Of a stretch of DNA of 64,000 nucleotides, positions 52,732 to 61,161 are shown one piece after another. The DNA lies in the NCBI GenBank assembly GCA_023390555.1, contig JAEWCQ010000003.1, positions 62,001 to 126,000 on the forward strand, given 5' to 3'. Both the position numbers and the translations under genes were made by a program. The notes below the pieces were generated by a model, which had not been told where the DNA came from, searched no databases, and saw nothing but the letters and a program-made list of their open reading frames with translations. Origin of the DNA: Bacillota bacterium. GTDB lineage: Bacteria; Bacillota; Clostridia; Lachnospirales; Lachnospiraceae. Positions within the stretch are counted from its first letter, which is position 1, and each line of letters starts with the position of its first letter.

Positions 52732-53700
52732 TTATTTCAGCTTTACCGGAATAAGCAGATCTATTTGAGCAAAGTCAGGCATTTTGCCCGTATAAACCGA
52801 ATATGCATTGAGGTGCTCTTCCAGAGAACCGCCCATGCCAATTGGTTCACGCCAGTCTATCTCATATTCGGTACTGCTTTTTATCTGTTCGAAGAACAGC
52901 CCCCACTCATGAAAATCCCCCATTTTAATACAGTGAACTGCATAAAGCCCGCCCGCAAATTCTTTCTTCTCAAATGGCGCAGGTACTGTCATATGCTCCG
53001 GTATGGACGCCCAGAATTCATAGCCGTAATATTCCTCTCCCTCCTGCGGAGAAGGGTTATTAAATCCGAACATGCGAAAATCGGGCTTCCTTGCCGGTAA
53101 ATCCACCTCCCTGATAAATTCTGCCAGCCTCTCTCTGGACCTCTCTTCCGGATTCTCTCCCAAATAACGGCTTGATACAACAGACAGCGGGGGAAGATAT
53201 AGGATTCTGATATCCATTTTACCCTCGATTCTCACATTTGCCTCACTGCGTACATTCATCGAATGCTCCTCCTTTAAATTAAGTTTTGGAAGGATGAGAG
53301 CATTGGCAATCTCTGTCAATTCATGATCTTCAAGCAGATCCAGTTGAACCTTACTTTGCATACATGCGTCAAGCCGGTTTACGAAGGTGTTCAGAATCAT
53401 TCTTATGGTGCGAAGTGCTTCCAGTTCCTCGTCAAGCTCTGCCACACTCTCCTGCAATATACGCAGTGCCTCCGGCTGCCCGGAATCATCCAGAATGACG
53501 GAAATTTGTTTCAAGGGGATACGGAGTTTTCGTAACAGAAGAATCTGCTGAAGGCGTTTTACCGCACCTTCATCATAGAGCCGGTAGGCATAATCCTCCC
53601 TGTGTCTGCTCGACAGCAATCCGATCCTCTCATAGTATCTTAACATTCTCGTAGACACGTGAAAGGTCTTAGAAACTTCACTGACTGTCATGATTTCCAT
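52732..53700 (-). CDS. MerR family regulator with GyrI-like effector domain
   Basis: 322 residues. The MerR winged helix at the N-terminus (TVSEVSKTFHVSTRMLRYYERIGLL) is followed by a coiled-coil dimerisation helix (about 80-130) and a C-terminal GyrI/BmrR-like ligand domain (about 165-320; KEFAGGLYAVHCIKMGDFHEWGLFFEQI, EIDWREPIGMGGSLEEHLN). These bind bulky, often cationic compounds and activate efflux or their own gene. AAAGGAG is well placed before the ATG. It lies just upstream of the MarR/ABC unit but is separated from it by the marR promoter. No other target is obvious. Confidence 0.9.
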   Translation of the reverse strand: MEIMTVSEVSKTFHVSTRMLRYYERIGLLSSRHREDYAYRLYDEGAVKRLQQILLLRKLRIPLKQISVILDDSGQPEALRILQESVAELDEELEALRTIRMILNTFVNRLDACMQSKVQLDLLEDHELTEIANALILPKLNLKEEHSMNVRSEANVRIEGKMDIRILYLPPLSVVSSRYLGENPEERSRERLAEFIREVDLPARKPDFRMFGFNNPSPQEGEEYYGYEFWASIPEHMTVPAPFEKKEFAGGLYAVHCIKMGDFHEWGLFFEQIKSSTEYEIDWREPIGMGGSLEEHLNAYSVYTGKMPDFAQIDLLIPVKLK

Positions 53701-53723
53701 TCGCTCATCTCCTTTCTCTCCTG

Positions 53724-53754
53724 ATTGTAAAGTAAGACACCGTGTTCAAGTCAA
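53724..53754 (-). promoter_or_regulatory. MerR-type promoter with 19-bp spacer
   Basis: Minus strand -35 TTGACT (53749-53754), 19-bp spacer, -10 TACAAT (53724-53729). The dyad ACAC-G-GTGT lies in the middle of the spacer. The overlong spacer is the hallmark of promoters that MerR proteins untwist to activate, here the regulator's own gene. Confidence 0.75.
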
Positions 53755-53781
53755 TACCAACTGCTTTAAAATTGACTTCGG

Positions 53782-54594
53782 TTATCTGCGATGCAGCTGA
53801 CGGAACTCCAGCGGCGTACAGCCGACCGCATTTTTAAACATTGCAATAAAATGACTGGCATCATGATAGCCCACCAGAAAACTCACCTGGCTGATTGCCA
53901 GTTCGGGTCGGTTCGCCAAAAGCTCTTTCGCCTTGCTCAGACGGTAATTCGTCAGATACTGATACACGCCGCATCCAAGAAAACGCTTAAATAAACGATT
54001 CAGATACTGGGGCGATACGTAGACGAAATCCGCAAGGTTCTGGAGCATGATATCCTGATGAAAATTTGTTTCGATTTCTTTTAAAACTGGTGCGACATAA
54101 TTCTGATACAGTGGATGATTCAAAAATTCCCGGTAATCCTGCAGACGATTGATATTCATAAGAAACGTGTAGCAGTCGATCGACATCTGCATTGGTTCCG
54201 TCTGCCCGGATTCATGACGGAATATAGTTCCATCAATCCATGCCTGAAAAGAAAACGTTTCGCTGTTCTTCACCGGAATAAAACGCTGCTGTCCCACTAT
54301 TTTATTAATATCGGACTCCAGTCTCCCTGAAAAAGTCACAAAAGAGGTTGTCCATTCTGTCTGATCGGCACGATAGGCATGCGGCATAAAGGGTGCGAGC
54401 AAAATCCCCTCTCCCTCTGAAAGGGAAAATCTTTTTTCCCCGATTACGACTTCTCCGGTACCGTGTTCTGTCTGCAGCCAATGATAATGCGGAAAGCCCT
54501 TGCGTCTGCGTACGTTTTCCTGCTTCCAGTGGTTTCCTATACTTTCAACGGTGAGCGGAAGCTCACGCGATGACAAATCAAAATAAATCGGCAT
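53782..54594 (-). CDS. AraC family transcriptional regulator
   Basis: 270 residues. An N-terminal cupin-type sugar-binding domain (HYHWLQTEHGTGEVVIGEKRFSLSEGEGILLAPFMPHAYR region) is followed by two C-terminal helix-turn-helix motifs (LQNLADFVYVSPQYLNRLFKRFLG and ISQVSFLVGYHDASHFIAMFKNAVGCTPLEFR regions). Divergent from the GH42 beta-galactosidase, with two identical 17-bp direct repeats between them, so it most likely activates that gene in response to a galactoside. Confidence 0.92.
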   Translation of the reverse strand: MPIYFDLSSRELPLTVESIGNHWKQENVRRRKGFPHYHWLQTEHGTGEVVIGEKRFSLSEGEGILLAPFMPHAYRADQTEWTTSFVTFSGRLESDINKIVGQQRFIPVKNSETFSFQAWIDGTIFRHESGQTEPMQMSIDCYTFLMNINRLQDYREFLNHPLYQNYVAPVLKEIETNFHQDIMLQNLADFVYVSPQYLNRLFKRFLGCGVYQYLTNYRLSKAKELLANRPELAISQVSFLVGYHDASHFIAMFKNAVGCTPLEFRQLHRR

Positions 54595-54618
54595 CTTCTA
54601 TCCCCTTGTTTCAAAATA

Positions 54619-54706
54619 TTATATTATCTATTTTAACATATTATACATTTCTGCAAAGCCAGTATTTATAATAAAAACGTAGTAAGCTTTTATATTATCT
54701 ATTTTA
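54619..54706. promoter_or_regulatory. Pair of 17-bp direct repeats between araC-type gene and GH42 gene
   Basis: TTATATTATCTATTTTA occurs identically at 54619-54635 and 54690-54706, 71 bp apart (close to seven helical turns). The second copy lies just before the GH42 ribosome site and the first near the regulator start, suiting an AraC dimer that loops or bridges. Confidence 0.65.
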
Positions 54707-54722
54707 TAAAAAGGAGAATCCT

Positions 54723-56729
54723 ATGCCAAAAACATTTCAAAGAATTTTATACGGCGGTGATTACAATCCAAATCAGTGGCCGAAGGAAATTTGGGAAGAA
54801 GATATGCGCCTGTTCCGTAAGGCAGGCATCAACAGTGCAACAATTAATGTGTTTTCCTGGGCAAAAATACAGCCTTCGGAACACGAATATTATTTTGATG
54901 AGCTGGATGACGTCGTGGAGATGCTGAGCCGTGAAAATTGTGATATTGTCATGGCAACTTCTACAGCTGCACTGCCTGCCTGGATGTTCCAAAAATATCC
55001 GGAGGTTGCCCGCACAGACTATGAGGGCAGACACCACAAATTCGGACAGCGCCACAATGCTTGTCCCAACAGCCCGGTCTACCGGCATTTTGCAAAACTT
55101 CTTGCCGAAAAGCTTGCGGAGCGCTATGGCAGCAATGAGCACGTTACCTGCTGGCATGTGAATAACGAATACGGCGGCGAATGCTACTGCGAAAATTGTC
55201 AGAAAGCATTCCGGGTATGGCTGAAAGATAAATACAAGAACATAGAAACATTAAATAGAGCATGGAATCTGGAATTCTGGGGACACACTGTCTATGACTG
55301 GAATGAAATCGTTCTGCCGAACGCATTGAGCGAGGGAATTGGAGACGATCATACCGCTTTCGCCGGTATATCCATTGATTACCGCCGTTTTAACTCAGAC
55401 AGCCTGCTTGACAATTTTAAAATGGAGCGGGATGCCATCCGCAGATTTGATTCCAAGACCCCGATCACAACAAACCTGATGGGAACTTTCAAAGGTCTTG
55501 ACTACTTTAAGTGGGCGAAAGAACTGGATATCGTATCCTGGGATAATTATCCTTCTTACGACACCCCATGGAGTATGGTGGCAATGCAGCATGATCTGAT
55601 GCGTGGGTTAAAAGGGCAGCCTTTCATGCTGATGGAGCAGACCCCGAGCCAGCAGAACTGGCAGCCATACAACTCTCTGAAAAAACCGGGACAGATGCGT
55701 GCCCAGAGCTATCAGACACTGGCACATGGTGCGGATACCATCCAGTTTTTCCAGCTGCGCCGTTCTGTGGGCGCCTGCGAGAAGTTCCACGGTGCCGTCA
55801 TTGAGCATGCAGGAACGGAGAACACGCGCGTATTCCGGGAGGTTTCCCAATTGGGTGCCGAACTGAATGCGCTTGGTGACCGGATCCTTGGAGCCGATAA
55901 TCCGGCTGAGGTAGGAATCATCTTTGACTGGGAGAACTATTGGGCACTGGAATATACGAGCGGACCACACCGGGATCTGAAGTATGTGGACCAGATCCAT
56001 CAATATTACCGGTACTTCTATGAAAAACATATTCCGGTGGATATGATACCGGCAGATGCGGATTTTTCCAAATACAAAACCATAATTGCTCCTGTTCTTT
56101 ACATGGTAAGAGAGGGAATGCAGGAGGCATTGGAACGTTATGTAGAAAATGGCGGTACACTGGTTACCGGCTTTATGAGCGGTATCGTGGATCAGTCGGA
56201 CAACGTACATCTGGGCGGATATCCTGGACCGCTGCGCAAGCTGACCGGTATCTGGGCAGAGGAAATTGACGCGCTTGCACCGGAACAGAGCAATACCCTT
56301 CGTTTTTCGGACGGTACGGAATTTACCTGCCGGCTGTTATGCGATATCCTTCATCTTGAGGGTGCGCTCAGTCTGGCCGACTACAGCAGCAATTTTTATG
56401 CCTCCTCTCCGGCGGTCACAAAGCATACCTTCGGACAGGGGACCGTGTTCTATATCGGAACGCAGTTAGAGCCAGGAGCTCTGGAAAAAGTGCTGGATCA
56501 GATGACAGCAGACGCGGATGTTTCGCCGGTCATAACGGAACCGACCAAGCTGGAAATTGTCTGCCGGACTGTTTCGGAGAAACGCTATTACTTTATCCTG
56601 AATCTGACGGGTGAGACGCTTCCGCTTCCGCAGTTTTTTGCAGGCAGGGTCAATCTCCTGACCGGTGATACACTGACCACACAATCTGCCTTTGCGCCGT
56701 ATGACGTGGCTTTGCTGTGTGAAGAATAG
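54723..56729 (+). CDS. Beta-galactosidase, glycoside hydrolase family 42
   Basis: 668 residues, full length: TIM barrel with acid/base Glu149 (CWHVNNEYGGECYCENC) and nucleophile Glu305 (PFMLMEQTPSQQNW), a trimerisation domain and a C-terminal beta domain. The Zn-binding Cys cluster of the family is present (C114, C154, C156, C159). It hydrolyses beta-galactosides, often plant galactan fragments or transport-delivered oligosaccharides. No signal peptide, so cytoplasmic. AAAAAGGAG precedes the ATG. No transporter is adjacent. Confidence 0.95.
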   Translation: MPKTFQRILYGGDYNPNQWPKEIWEEDMRLFRKAGINSATINVFSWAKIQPSEHEYYFDELDDVVEMLSRENCDIVMATSTAALPAWMFQKYPEVARTDYEGRHHKFGQRHNACPNSPVYRHFAKLLAEKLAERYGSNEHVTCWHVNNEYGGECYCENCQKAFRVWLKDKYKNIETLNRAWNLEFWGHTVYDWNEIVLPNALSEGIGDDHTAFAGISIDYRRFNSDSLLDNFKMERDAIRRFDSKTPITTNLMGTFKGLDYFKWAKELDIVSWDNYPSYDTPWSMVAMQHDLMRGLKGQPFMLMEQTPSQQNWQPYNSLKKPGQMRAQSYQTLAHGADTIQFFQLRRSVGACEKFHGAVIEHAGTENTRVFREVSQLGAELNALGDRILGADNPAEVGIIFDWENYWALEYTSGPHRDLKYVDQIHQYYRYFYEKHIPVDMIPADADFSKYKTIIAPVLYMVREGMQEALERYVENGGTLVTGFMSGIVDQSDNVHLGGYPGPLRKLTGIWAEEIDALAPEQSNTLRFSDGTEFTCRLLCDILHLEGALSLADYSSNFYASSPAVTKHTFGQGTVFYIGTQLEPGALEKVLDQMTADADVSPVITEPTKLEIVCRTVSEKRYYFILNLTGETLPLPQFFAGRVNLLTGDTLTTQSAFAPYDVALLCEE

Positions 56730-56745
56730 TCTGACAGGAATCAGA

Positions 56746-56781
56746 AAAGAGGATTTTCCACATTATCGGGAAATCCTCTTT
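56746..56781. terminator. Bidirectional terminator between GH42 and MocR genes
   Basis: AAAGAGGATTT (56746-56756) pairs with AAATCCTCTTT (56771-56781), followed by TT on the plus strand. The MocR gene's last codons lie inside the hairpin. Confidence 0.8.
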
Positions 56782-58181
56782 TTCCATACCTGATATAATA
56801 TCCGGACACCTTCACGGATCTCCTGCTCATCCAGCAGGCTGTATCCCATAAAAAGCAGATTCTGGGGACACCGGCCAGCCTGTCCCCAGAAGGGTTCCAC
56901 CGAATAAACCAGAACACCGGCTTCCCTGGCCCTTCGTATCAGATCAGACGCCTCTGTACCTTTTGGGAATTCCAAAATGAAATGCAGACCCGCTCCTTTT
57001 CCGTGCAGCCGGATCTGTTTCCCAAACTGCCCGGTCAGCTCCTGTATCAGCACATCCTGCTTCCTCCGATACGCTGCACACATTTTCCGCACATGCCAAA
57101 GATACCTGCCCGATGCCAGATATTCCGCCAGAACCTCCTGTGTCAGCCAGGATACCGGACTAGCATAAGAGGAAAACATCTGATGATATACCGCAAGCAG
57201 CTGTTTCGGCAGCACCATGTAATTCACACGTAAAGAGGGCGAAAGCGATTTCGAAAAGGTTCCGATATAGATTACCCTGCTGTCTTCATCCAGGGATTGC
57301 AGCGAAGGAACCGGATTTGCATCATACCTGTATTCGCTGTCATAGTCATCCTCGATAATATAGGCCTTATTCTCTACGGCCCACTTCAACAGCCTCCTGC
57401 GCTTTGCAATCGTCATCACCGTTCCAAGCGGAAACTGGTGAGACGGCGTCACATAGACAGCAGAAACATCCATTGTTTCCAGTGTATGCAGGTCGAGACC
57501 GTTTTTTCCTGCCGGAAGATAACGAAGTGAAATTTCATTGTTTTGAAATGCTTCTCTAACCCCATAATAGCCCGGCTCCTCCATTGCCATGTTTTTATTG
57601 TCACGAAAAATTTTGCATAAGATATCCAGTGAGTGATGCAGTCCGCATCCAATCACAATCTGACTTTCTTCACAGGATACCCCCCTTGACTGATGCAGAT
57701 AGTTCCGCAATTCCTGCCGCAATGAAAGATTTCCCTGTTTATCCTGATACTTTTGTATCCCCGGCTGTGCAGCCGAAAAAAGAGCCTTAACCGTATATTT
57801 TTTCCACAATGCAGCCGGAAAATAATATTCTGGAAAATCTCCATACTGGAAATCATATAAAATTATGTTCTTCCCGCTTTGCGTAGTTTCCGTTTTTATA
57901 ACAGCGGAAATATTCCTTATTTTTTCTTTTTTTCCGGCTCCTCTTTCCCAATCATCGACCAGATAACCGGAACCAGCCTTTGGATAGATATATCCTTCCA
58001 CAGAAAGCTGAGTATACGCCTTTTCCACCGTATTACGTGCCACTCCAAGCGTTTTGGCCAGTGACCGGATACCGGGCAGCTTTGTTCCCTGCCTCATATC
58101 TTCCGATTCAATCCCGTCTTTTATCTGCCGGTAGATCTGCTCATACAGTAACAGACTGGATTCCCGATCAATGTATATCAT
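56763..58181 (-). CDS. MocR/PdxR-family regulator (GntR domain fused to aminotransferase)
   Basis: 472 residues. Winged helix (KLPGIRSLAKTLGVARNTVEKAYTQLSVEGYIYPKAGSGY region) and an aminotransferase-like domain with IIEDDYDSEYRYDANPVPSLQ and the PLP-Lys in YIGTFSKSLSPSLRVNY. Effector probably PLP-dependent. Divergent from a flavin split-barrel (NimA-like) protein, with two direct repeats in between, so that gene is the likely target. GGAGG precedes the ATG. It differs clearly in sequence from the other MocR gene in this window. Confidence 0.92.
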   Translation of the reverse strand: MIYIDRESSLLLYEQIYRQIKDGIESEDMRQGTKLPGIRSLAKTLGVARNTVEKAYTQLSVEGYIYPKAGSGYLVDDWERGAGKKEKIRNISAVIKTETTQSGKNIILYDFQYGDFPEYYFPAALWKKYTVKALFSAAQPGIQKYQDKQGNLSLRQELRNYLHQSRGVSCEESQIVIGCGLHHSLDILCKIFRDNKNMAMEEPGYYGVREAFQNNEISLRYLPAGKNGLDLHTLETMDVSAVYVTPSHQFPLGTVMTIAKRRRLLKWAVENKAYIIEDDYDSEYRYDANPVPSLQSLDEDSRVIYIGTFSKSLSPSLRVNYMVLPKQLLAVYHQMFSSYASPVSWLTQEVLAEYLASGRYLWHVRKMCAAYRRKQDVLIQELTGQFGKQIRLHGKGAGLHFILEFPKGTEASDLIRRAREAGVLVYSVEPFWGQAGRCPQNLLFMGYSLLDEQEIREGVRILYQVWKKRISR

Positions 58182-58192
58182 ATATTACCTCC

Positions 58193-58255
58193 AACTGTAC
58201 CCTTCATATTTTTCAATAACTGTACCTTTTCATGGGTTCACATTCCGTATATAAT
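58193..58255 (+). promoter_or_regulatory. Direct repeats and promoter of the NimA-like gene
   Basis: AACTGTACC occurs at 58193-58201 and 58218-58226, 25 bp apart. The second copy abuts a -35 (TTTTCA, 58227-58232) that is 17 bp from -10 TATAAT (58250-58255). Direct repeats next to a poor -35 fit activation by the divergent MocR protein. Confidence 0.6.
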
Positions 58256-58314
58256 GAATAAAAATTTAAATACTCTGAACCATACTATCTAACACAAACG
58301 AAGGAGGATTCCAT

Positions 58315-58785
58315 ATGCAATACAGAATGCAGCATTATCAGTTAACCGCCGGGCAGATCGACAAACTTTTACAGCAGGCAGATACCGGACGACTGGGCAC
58401 GATCTCGGATGATGGCTATCCATACGTCATTGCCATGCACTTTGTCTTTTACAACGGCAATATATATCTGCACGGATTACCCAAAGGTCAAAAAATAGAT
58501 AATATCCGGCACAATCCGAATGTCTGCTTTGAAGTGGACGAATTGCTTGCGCTGGTACCGGGAACAGACGCCGCCTGTGACACAGAAGCAGTCTACAACA
58601 GCGCCGTTCTGACCGGTAACGCGCGGATACTGGATAATCTGCAAGCCAAACGGGATGTTCTAAATCAGCTGGTGGAAAAATATACGCCCCAATTTACAGG
58701 AACCGATCTCCCGGAAAATATGGTAAAGGGAACCGCTGTCATAGAAATTGAAGTCACCGCCTGCACCGGCAAATATCATAAGTAA
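58315..58785 (+). CDS. NimA-like flavin split-barrel protein (pyridoxamine-phosphate-oxidase fold)
   Basis: 156 residues. GRLGTISDDGYPYVIAMHFVFYNGNIYLHGLPKGQKIDNIRHNPNVCFEVDE-type landmarks (GTISDDGYPY and the ILHG-like IYLHGLPKG) place it in the FMN-binding split-barrel group that includes 5-nitroimidazole reductases. It may reduce nitro compounds or act on flavin or pyridoxal-type substrates. A PLP-sensing MocR regulator beside it favours a link to vitamin B6. GGAGG lies 7 bp before the ATG. Confidence 0.85.
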   Translation: MQYRMQHYQLTAGQIDKLLQQADTGRLGTISDDGYPYVIAMHFVFYNGNIYLHGLPKGQKIDNIRHNPNVCFEVDELLALVPGTDAACDTEAVYNSAVLTGNARILDNLQAKRDVLNQLVEKYTPQFTGTDLPENMVKGTAVIEIEVTACTGKYHK

Positions 58786-58787
58786 AA

Positions 58788-59591
58788 TCAACCTTCCTCG
58801 CAGAGATTCTGAAACAACTGACAATAATTTCGGAACCCTTGCTGTCCGATGATATAAATATTCGGCAGATATGACATTCTTTTTCTGGAATATGCAATCC
58901 GCTCCAGGCCACAGTCAAGAGATGTGTGGTTGCTTAAGGCAACCTCCACCTTCTTTTCCTCTGCTCTCTTCATAAAATAATCCAGCGACTTCCTGTACTG
59001 GACAATTGCATTCTGATCTTTCGGCGGATTCGAACCGCCCCACAGGGCTGCCATGTATTCCTTACCCTCTTCCTTCACCGCGAAAATAAAGCTCAAACCT
59101 CCCGGCGTGTGCCCCGGTGTCGCATAGACAAATAGTGTCTTATCTCCCAATACGACCGTATCACCGTCCTCAACGTAATGATCGATTTCATAATCCTTCC
59201 ACGTTTCAGGACGATTCTTTTTGACAGGCTCATCTCTCCAGAAAATATCGTCCCGTTCTGATAAATACGTCTTTGCATGATACGCATCGACAATCCATCT
59301 TCCGCATCCGGTATGATCTACATGACCATGCGTAAGTACCAGTTTCTTTATATCACCGGGATTCCATCCGACCGCCTGTATTGCTGCAACAATCGCATCA
59401 AATGCCTCCTCCTTCGGCCAGATTGCATCGATTACAATCAGCCCTTCCGTTGATTTTAGTACAAAACAATTTGTTTCTCTTTGTGCAACAATCAGCAAGT
59501 CATCAAAGATTAATGCATGCGTAAAAAAAGACATGTCCTCCATCGCTTTTATTGTTTCCATTGTTATCACTGGTTTCCCTAATCTTGTCAT
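58788..59591 (-). CDS. Metallo-beta-lactamase fold hydrolase
   Basis: 267 residues. The metal motif is LTHGHVDHTG (HxHxDH), with further His in TPGHTPGG and SNHTS. Family members are glyoxalase II, lactonase or other ester hydrolases; nothing singles out a substrate. It converges with the NimA-like gene. AAAGGAG lies 10 bp before the ATG; an ATG 10 codons later lacks a site. The 290-bp gap upstream contains an inverted repeat (ACTCTGT/ACAGAGT about 27 bp apart) and no gene. Confidence 0.88.
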   Translation of the reverse strand: MTRLGKPVITMETIKAMEDMSFFTHALIFDDLLIVAQRETNCFVLKSTEGLIVIDAIWPKEEAFDAIVAAIQAVGWNPGDIKKLVLTHGHVDHTGCGRWIVDAYHAKTYLSERDDIFWRDEPVKKNRPETWKDYEIDHYVEDGDTVVLGDKTLFVYATPGHTPGGLSFIFAVKEEGKEYMAALWGGSNPPKDQNAIVQYRKSLDYFMKRAEEKKVEVALSNHTSLDCGLERIAYSRKRMSYLPNIYIIGQQGFRNYCQLFQNLCEEG

Positions 59592-59881
59592 TCCAAAAAA
59601 TCTCCTTTAAATGTTAAGTTCAGATCTCTTCCCGAAAAAGGTACCAAAAGAAAACTACCAAATGATTTAGCAGCATTTTTTCCCTGTTTTCGATGAAACG
59701 AAGATAGTTATATCTGATACTCTGTACAGTGTTTCATCCTTCATTCCTTATACAGAGTCAATTCGATTTTTGGGATGCATTTTTAGATTGGCGTACATAC
59801 ATGTCTCCTGTTCTGTTTTGCCTATTCTACCACTTCAAAATGATAGTTTCAACAATCATTCCATCGCGCTTGCACCGGAAA

Positions 59882-60406
59882 TTATATCTGACAAAGAATC
59901 GAAGCCATTTCATCCGGGGATAGCGTTACATCCGTTGACACCCACGTCAGCATAACATTCCAAAAGCCACCGATTCTGTATACAAATACATAGTCTGTCG
60001 GCAGCCTGCGCACTTCATCTCCAATGAGAAGTTCTGTGTGTTCCTTCGTAAACTTCTCAAACTGCCGGAAAACAAAATCACTCAGACCGCACTTTTTCAT
60101 ATCCCGGATAAAACAGATATGCCGGTTCCAGAATTCAAAAAAGACTTTTGCAGCCGTATATCTGTCCGGATGCTCTATCACCGCATACCGCTTTAGATAT
60201 TCTTCCCCGAGAATATGGATATATTGTTCTAATACATCGTTTTTGGAATCAAAATTACGATAGAATGTGCGGCGGTCCAGATCTGCCTTACGGCAAATCC
60301 CGGATACACTGATTCGGTCATAGGAAGCCTCTCCCATCAGATCCAGCAACCCCTGAATAATCCACTGCTGCGACTGTTGCGCTGTTGGGTTCCCGCTTTG
60401 CAGCAT
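59882..60406 (-). CDS. TetR/AcrR family regulator
   Basis: 174 residues. Helix-turn-helix ISVSGICRKADLDRRTFYRNFDSKNDVLEQYI at about residues 32-63; the C-terminal domain resembles the DhaS-like (TetR_C_7) subgroup. The start (MLQSGN) has AGGAGG 9 bp upstream; a GTG frame 10 codons longer overlaps that site. Divergent from a small membrane protein, and two inverted repeats lie between the two genes. Confidence 0.85.
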   Translation of the reverse strand: MLQSGNPTAQQSQQWIIQGLLDLMGEASYDRISVSGICRKADLDRRTFYRNFDSKNDVLEQYIHILGEEYLKRYAVIEHPDRYTAAKVFFEFWNRHICFIRDMKKCGLSDFVFRQFEKFTKEHTELLIGDEVRRLPTDYVFVYRIGGFWNVMLTWVSTDVTLSPDEMASILCQI

Positions 60407-60431
60407 TTCGCTTCCTCCTCTCTTCCAAACC

Positions 60432-60533
60432 GCCACAAAACACGATTCTTTGTGGCACTTGGTTTCACTTGATTGCTTCTTGCGCTACCATACCTTATAC
60501 TATACCAAACAAACCGCTACAAGTGTAGCGGTT
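60432..60533. promoter_or_regulatory. Two inverted repeats between TetR and membrane-protein genes
   Basis: GCCACAAA-N9-TTTGTGGC (60432-60456) near the TetR start, and AACCGCTAC-AAGT-GTAGCGGTT (60512-60533) near the membrane-protein start. Each could be the operator on its side. The shared core CCGC(C/T)AC suggests related sites. Confidence 0.6.
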
Positions 60534-60563
60534 AGAATATAGAATGTCAAAAGGAGATTTTTT

Positions 60564-61076
60564 ATGGAAGGAATACGAAAAATAATCGGAATAGGCGGAT
60601 TTATAATAATCCTCTTCATCATGTATCGAACAGATCACGGTATACCCGGCATTCAAAAATACGACCCCACTTTTCGTCTGCTGGATATGCGTTTTCATTA
60701 CAGCAGTGAAACCGTACGGCAAACGTTTGACCAGATCCAGGAAGGAGGCCGAATCGCCTACCAAAAATATCTGCTGCTGGATTTCATGTTTATTCTATGC
60801 TTCTTCCAGACCATGATTGCTATTTCAGATGCAGTACCCTCGTCTGTACATATCCGAACGTTTTTTTACCTCTTATGTGCACTGCGGGCACTGTTCGATA
60901 TATCGGAAAATACTTTACTGCTCTATATGCTCCGCCAATATCCGATATTCAACGGCGTCACGGCAACCGTATGTGCCTGGTTTACGACGGTAAAATTTGC
61001 GATGCTTTCTATCTGGCTGCTGTCTGTGACCGCCAGTTTTCTTTTGCACAGTCTGCATATCTTCCCGGTTGAATAA
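60564..61076 (+). CDS. Four-helix membrane protein of unknown function
   Basis: 170 residues. Hydrophobic segments at about 7-22, 78-94, 103-125 and 140-165, with an outer or loop region of about 50 residues after the first helix (GIPGIQKYDPTFRLLDMRF). I do not recognise the family. AAAAGGAG lies 9 bp before the ATG. It is divergent from a TetR-type gene with a palindrome 30 bp before its start, so it is probably repressed by that protein. A role in drug or lipid response is only a guess from this pattern. Confidence 0.7.
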   Translation: MEGIRKIIGIGGFIIILFIMYRTDHGIPGIQKYDPTFRLLDMRFHYSSETVRQTFDQIQEGGRIAYQKYLLLDFMFILCFFQTMIAISDAVPSSVHIRTFFYLLCALRALFDISENTLLLYMLRQYPIFNGVTATVCAWFTTVKFAMLSIWLLSVTASFLLHSLHIFPVE

Positions 61077-61161
61077 GTGCACATTCCGGTTCAGCAGGGC
61101 GATCCGGGAATGCAGCCTGCTGCCGGAAAATCATTTCTGACAGGCACCGTTTAGAATGCGA

